From an uncultured Oscillospiraceae bacterium (lineage in GTDB: Bacteria > Bacillota > Clostridia > Oscillospirales > Ruminococcaceae): 7,549 nucleotides of DNA. The stretch spans positions 1 through 7,549 of the forward strand of contig CAKSPC010000069.1 of assembly GCA_934481445.1 (NCBI GenBank), read 5' to 3'. The notes below the pieces were generated by a model that saw only the letters and a program-made list of their open reading frames with translations, ran no database searches and was not told the origin of the DNA. Positions 6,405 through 7,549 of the stretch are shown in pieces (the stretch's first letter is position 1; each line of letters begins with the position of its first letter). A program made the translations under genes and the position numbers.

Positions 6405-7328
6405 TTACCGTTCGGAACCGTTGAGCTGCATGTTTCTGTATTCCCGCGGGGTCATTCCGTACATCTCGCGGAAAAGCTTTCCGAAATAGCTTATATGCCC
6501 GAAACCGCAGGCGGCACACACCTCCGTCACCTGCATATCCGTTGAAACAAGGAACTCGGGCGCTTTTTTCAGCCGGTATTCGTTCAGGAACTCGATGGGC
6601 TTTTTTCCTATCATCGAGCGGAAACAGCGGAAGCACTCGCTTTTGCTGACGCTTGCCGACTTTGCGATATCATCGACGGAAATATCATCCATGTATCGTT
6701 CGTATATGAACGAAAGCATTTTTTTCAGCCGCTTTTCCCGGATGAGCGCCACCCTGTCGGGTTGTTCGTGCTGTTCCCCGCCAAGGTTCGCGGAAATGTT
6801 CAGCCATATCTCCCCTATCATCATGCGGCTGCGAAGCTCAAATCCGAACGCCTGCTCATCCGAAGCATCGCATATTCTGCGTGCGGTTTTCATCACTTCA
6901 TTCTGCCATGGTATGTCAGGAGAAAGCTTTATACAGCGCAGCGCTTTGTCCGCAACGACTGGCAGAACGTATTTTCTGTAAATAAGATCATCGGTGTTTC
7001 CGCAGACAAATTCAGGCAGGAAGCATATGCTCGCCAGAATGGGATATTCCCCGTCGACGGAAAGCGCGGCCTGCTTGTGCATGGCGTTTGCGTTGATGAA
7101 TACCCCCTCGCCCTCGGTAAGCCGGTAGTTTGTGTTGTTGAAAAAAATCTCCACCTTGCCTGAAAGCACCACCGTAAGTTCCATTTCGGGATGCCAGTGC
7201 CATCCGATAAGGTGCTCGGGGCACCATCTGAAGTGATTTATATACACCTGCATGGGGTAGCCCGGGGTACCATGAACTGCGTTTTCGCGAAAATCCCGTA
7301 TGCTTCCCGATGAATCGTTTATATCCAT
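6405..7328 (-). CDS. AraC-family transcriptional regulator with N-terminal cupin domain
   Basis: This 307-aa protein is a DNA-binding regulator of the AraC/XylS family. Residues about 25-100 form a cupin ligand-binding fold (WHWHPEMELTVVLSGKVEIFFNN, then LTEGEGVFINANAMHK). Residues about 200-300 form the double helix-turn-helix domain. The first helix-turn-helix lies around 216-236 (ISVDDIAKSASVSKSECFRCFR). The second lies around 267-287 and runs into the family signature GFGHISYFGKLFREMYGMTPREYR (275-298). Regulators of this layout commonly sense sugars and control carbohydrate genes, so the nearby GH31 gene or genes right of the window are possible targets; this is inference from context. 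The ATG at 7328 has AAGGAG 5 nt upstream (7334-7339). The gene is preceded by a tandem palindromic array whose edge carries its likely promoter. No strong terminator follows the stop at 6405, so readthrough towards the nucleotidase gene is possible. Confidence 0.95.
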   Translation of the reverse strand: MDINDSSGSIRDFRENAVHGTPGYPMQVYINHFRWCPEHLIGWHWHPEMELTVVLSGKVEIFFNNTNYRLTEGEGVFINANAMHKQAALSVDGEYPILASICFLPEFVCGNTDDLIYRKYVLPVVADKALRCIKLSPDIPWQNEVMKTARRICDASDEQAFGFELRSRMMIGEIWLNISANLGGEQHEQPDRVALIREKRLKKMLSFIYERYMDDISVDDIAKSASVSKSECFRCFRSMIGKKPIEFLNEYRLKKAPEFLVSTDMQVTEVCAACGFGHISYFGKLFREMYGMTPREYRNMQLNGSER

Positions 7329-7365
7329 AATTTCTCCTTATATCAAGCGTAATGACACTTTTCTT

Positions 7366-7374
7366 ATTATACCA
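7366..7374 (-). promoter_or_regulatory. Extended -10 promoter of the araC-type gene, inside the repeat hairpin
   Basis: The minus strand reads TGGTATAAT here (TATAAT at 7366-7371), a perfect extended -10. No good -35 hexamer lies 16-18 nt upstream, as is usual for extended -10 promoters. Transcription would start near 7359, giving a leader of about 30 nt. The -10 lies in the terminal arm of the palindromic element and includes the single base that differs from the second copy. Confidence 0.6.
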
Positions 7375-7383
7375 TATCCGCAA

Positions 7384-7489
7384 GGATATGATATAATTTG
7401 CCGATATGCACGGAGTTCACCAAAGGTGAACGTATGTGCAAGGCATTTGATCTATAATAAACGCTCTGCGTTTTTATTATATCATATCC
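7384..7489. repeat. Complete 106-bp palindromic, MITE-like element
   Basis: The unit begins GGATATGATATAAT (7384-7397) and ends with its exact reverse complement ATTATATCATATCC (7476-7489). It is flanked by GCAA on both sides (7380-7383 and 7490-7493). Inside is a hairpin with GTTCACC/GGTGAAC around AAA, extended by TGCAC/GTGCA (7407-7440). A second hairpin, AACGC-TCT-GCGTT, is followed by TTTTATTAT on the plus strand. Terminal inverted repeats, inner symmetry, no coding capacity and several copies suggest a miniature mobile element or a repeated regulatory cassette. I do not recognise the family. Confidence 0.75.
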
Positions 7490-7549
7490 GCAAGGATATG
7501 ATATAATTTGCCGATATGCACGGAGTTCACCAAAGGTGAACGTATGTGC

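Larger units (their letters stand above)
7366..7549. repeat. Tandem array of a palindromic element, 110-bp period, running off the window
   Basis: Positions 7364-7439 repeat at 7474-7549 with a single difference (C at 7372, T at 7482), a direct repeat of period 110. The left part of the array (7366-7379) is only a right-end terminal repeat. The second copy is cut by the window end, so the array probably continues to the right. Adjacent units are joined by GCAA, which forms the loop of a 14-bp hairpin at each junction (perfect at 7476-7507, one mismatch at 7366-7397). Confidence 0.92.

Noticed and set aside
7384..7489. Integron attC site array
   Set aside because: The arms lack the GTTRRRY/RYYYAAC core pattern, no gene cassettes lie between units, and no integrase is present.
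7300..7506. 68-codon plus-strand frame across the repeat array
   Set aside because: It merely translates the repeat; the SPKVNVCA segment also appears in another frame artefact at the feoAB leader copy. There is no ribosome site and no domain.
7366..7549. CRISPR array
   Set aside because: The repeat unit is about 106 bp, internally palindromic and contiguous apart from GCAA. There are no unique spacers of 30-40 bp between short repeats and no cas gene.

Overview
The window looks like chromosomal DNA from an anaerobic, gut-type Firmicute of the class Clostridia, possibly near the Oscillospiraceae/Ruminococcaceae. This is inferred from four things: moderately GC-rich coding sequence between AT-rich intergenic DNA, strong Gram-positive Shine-Dalgarno sites, a FeoA-FeoB fusion followed by a tiny FeoB-associated Cys-rich protein, and a secreted nucleotidase ending in an SPDTG-type wall-sorting tail. 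No plasmid, phage, transposase, rRNA or tRNA gene was seen. All five genes are on the minus strand, so in transcription order the window reads from its right end to its left end.

Layout in transcription order: (1) 7366-7549 holds a tandem array of a roughly 106-bp palindromic element with 14-bp terminal inverted repeats, whose inner edge supplies an extended -10 promoter. (2) 7328-6405 encodes an AraC-family regulator with a cupin sensor domain. (3) An AT-rich gap (6404-6161) contains the nucleotidase promoter, a 10-bp inverted repeat and a Fur-box-like motif. (4) 6160-4370 encodes a secreted 5'-nucleotidase/UshA-like metallophosphoesterase with a C-terminal sorting signal, closed by a hairpin terminator at 4319-4352. 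(5) 4250-4068 holds a consensus promoter and a leader containing a third, degenerate copy of the palindromic element. (6) 4067-1686 encodes the FeoA-FeoB ferrous iron transporter, followed 12 nt later by a 42-aa Cys-rich membrane protein (1673-1545) and a terminator (1495-1534). (7) 1425-1 is the N-terminal 475 codons of a GH31 alpha-xylosidase/alpha-glucosidase-like enzyme with its own promoter; its 3' end lies outside the window.

Functionally these appear to be four separate transcription units: a regulator, extracellular nucleotide/phosphate scavenging, ferrous iron uptake, and alpha-glycoside breakdown. Each has its own TGN-extended -10 promoter. The genes themselves are recognisable. The least explained part is the repeat family: its three visible copies lie in the same orientation relative to the downstream gene, each placing an extended -10 and a structured leader just upstream of a gene (feoAB and the araC-type gene).
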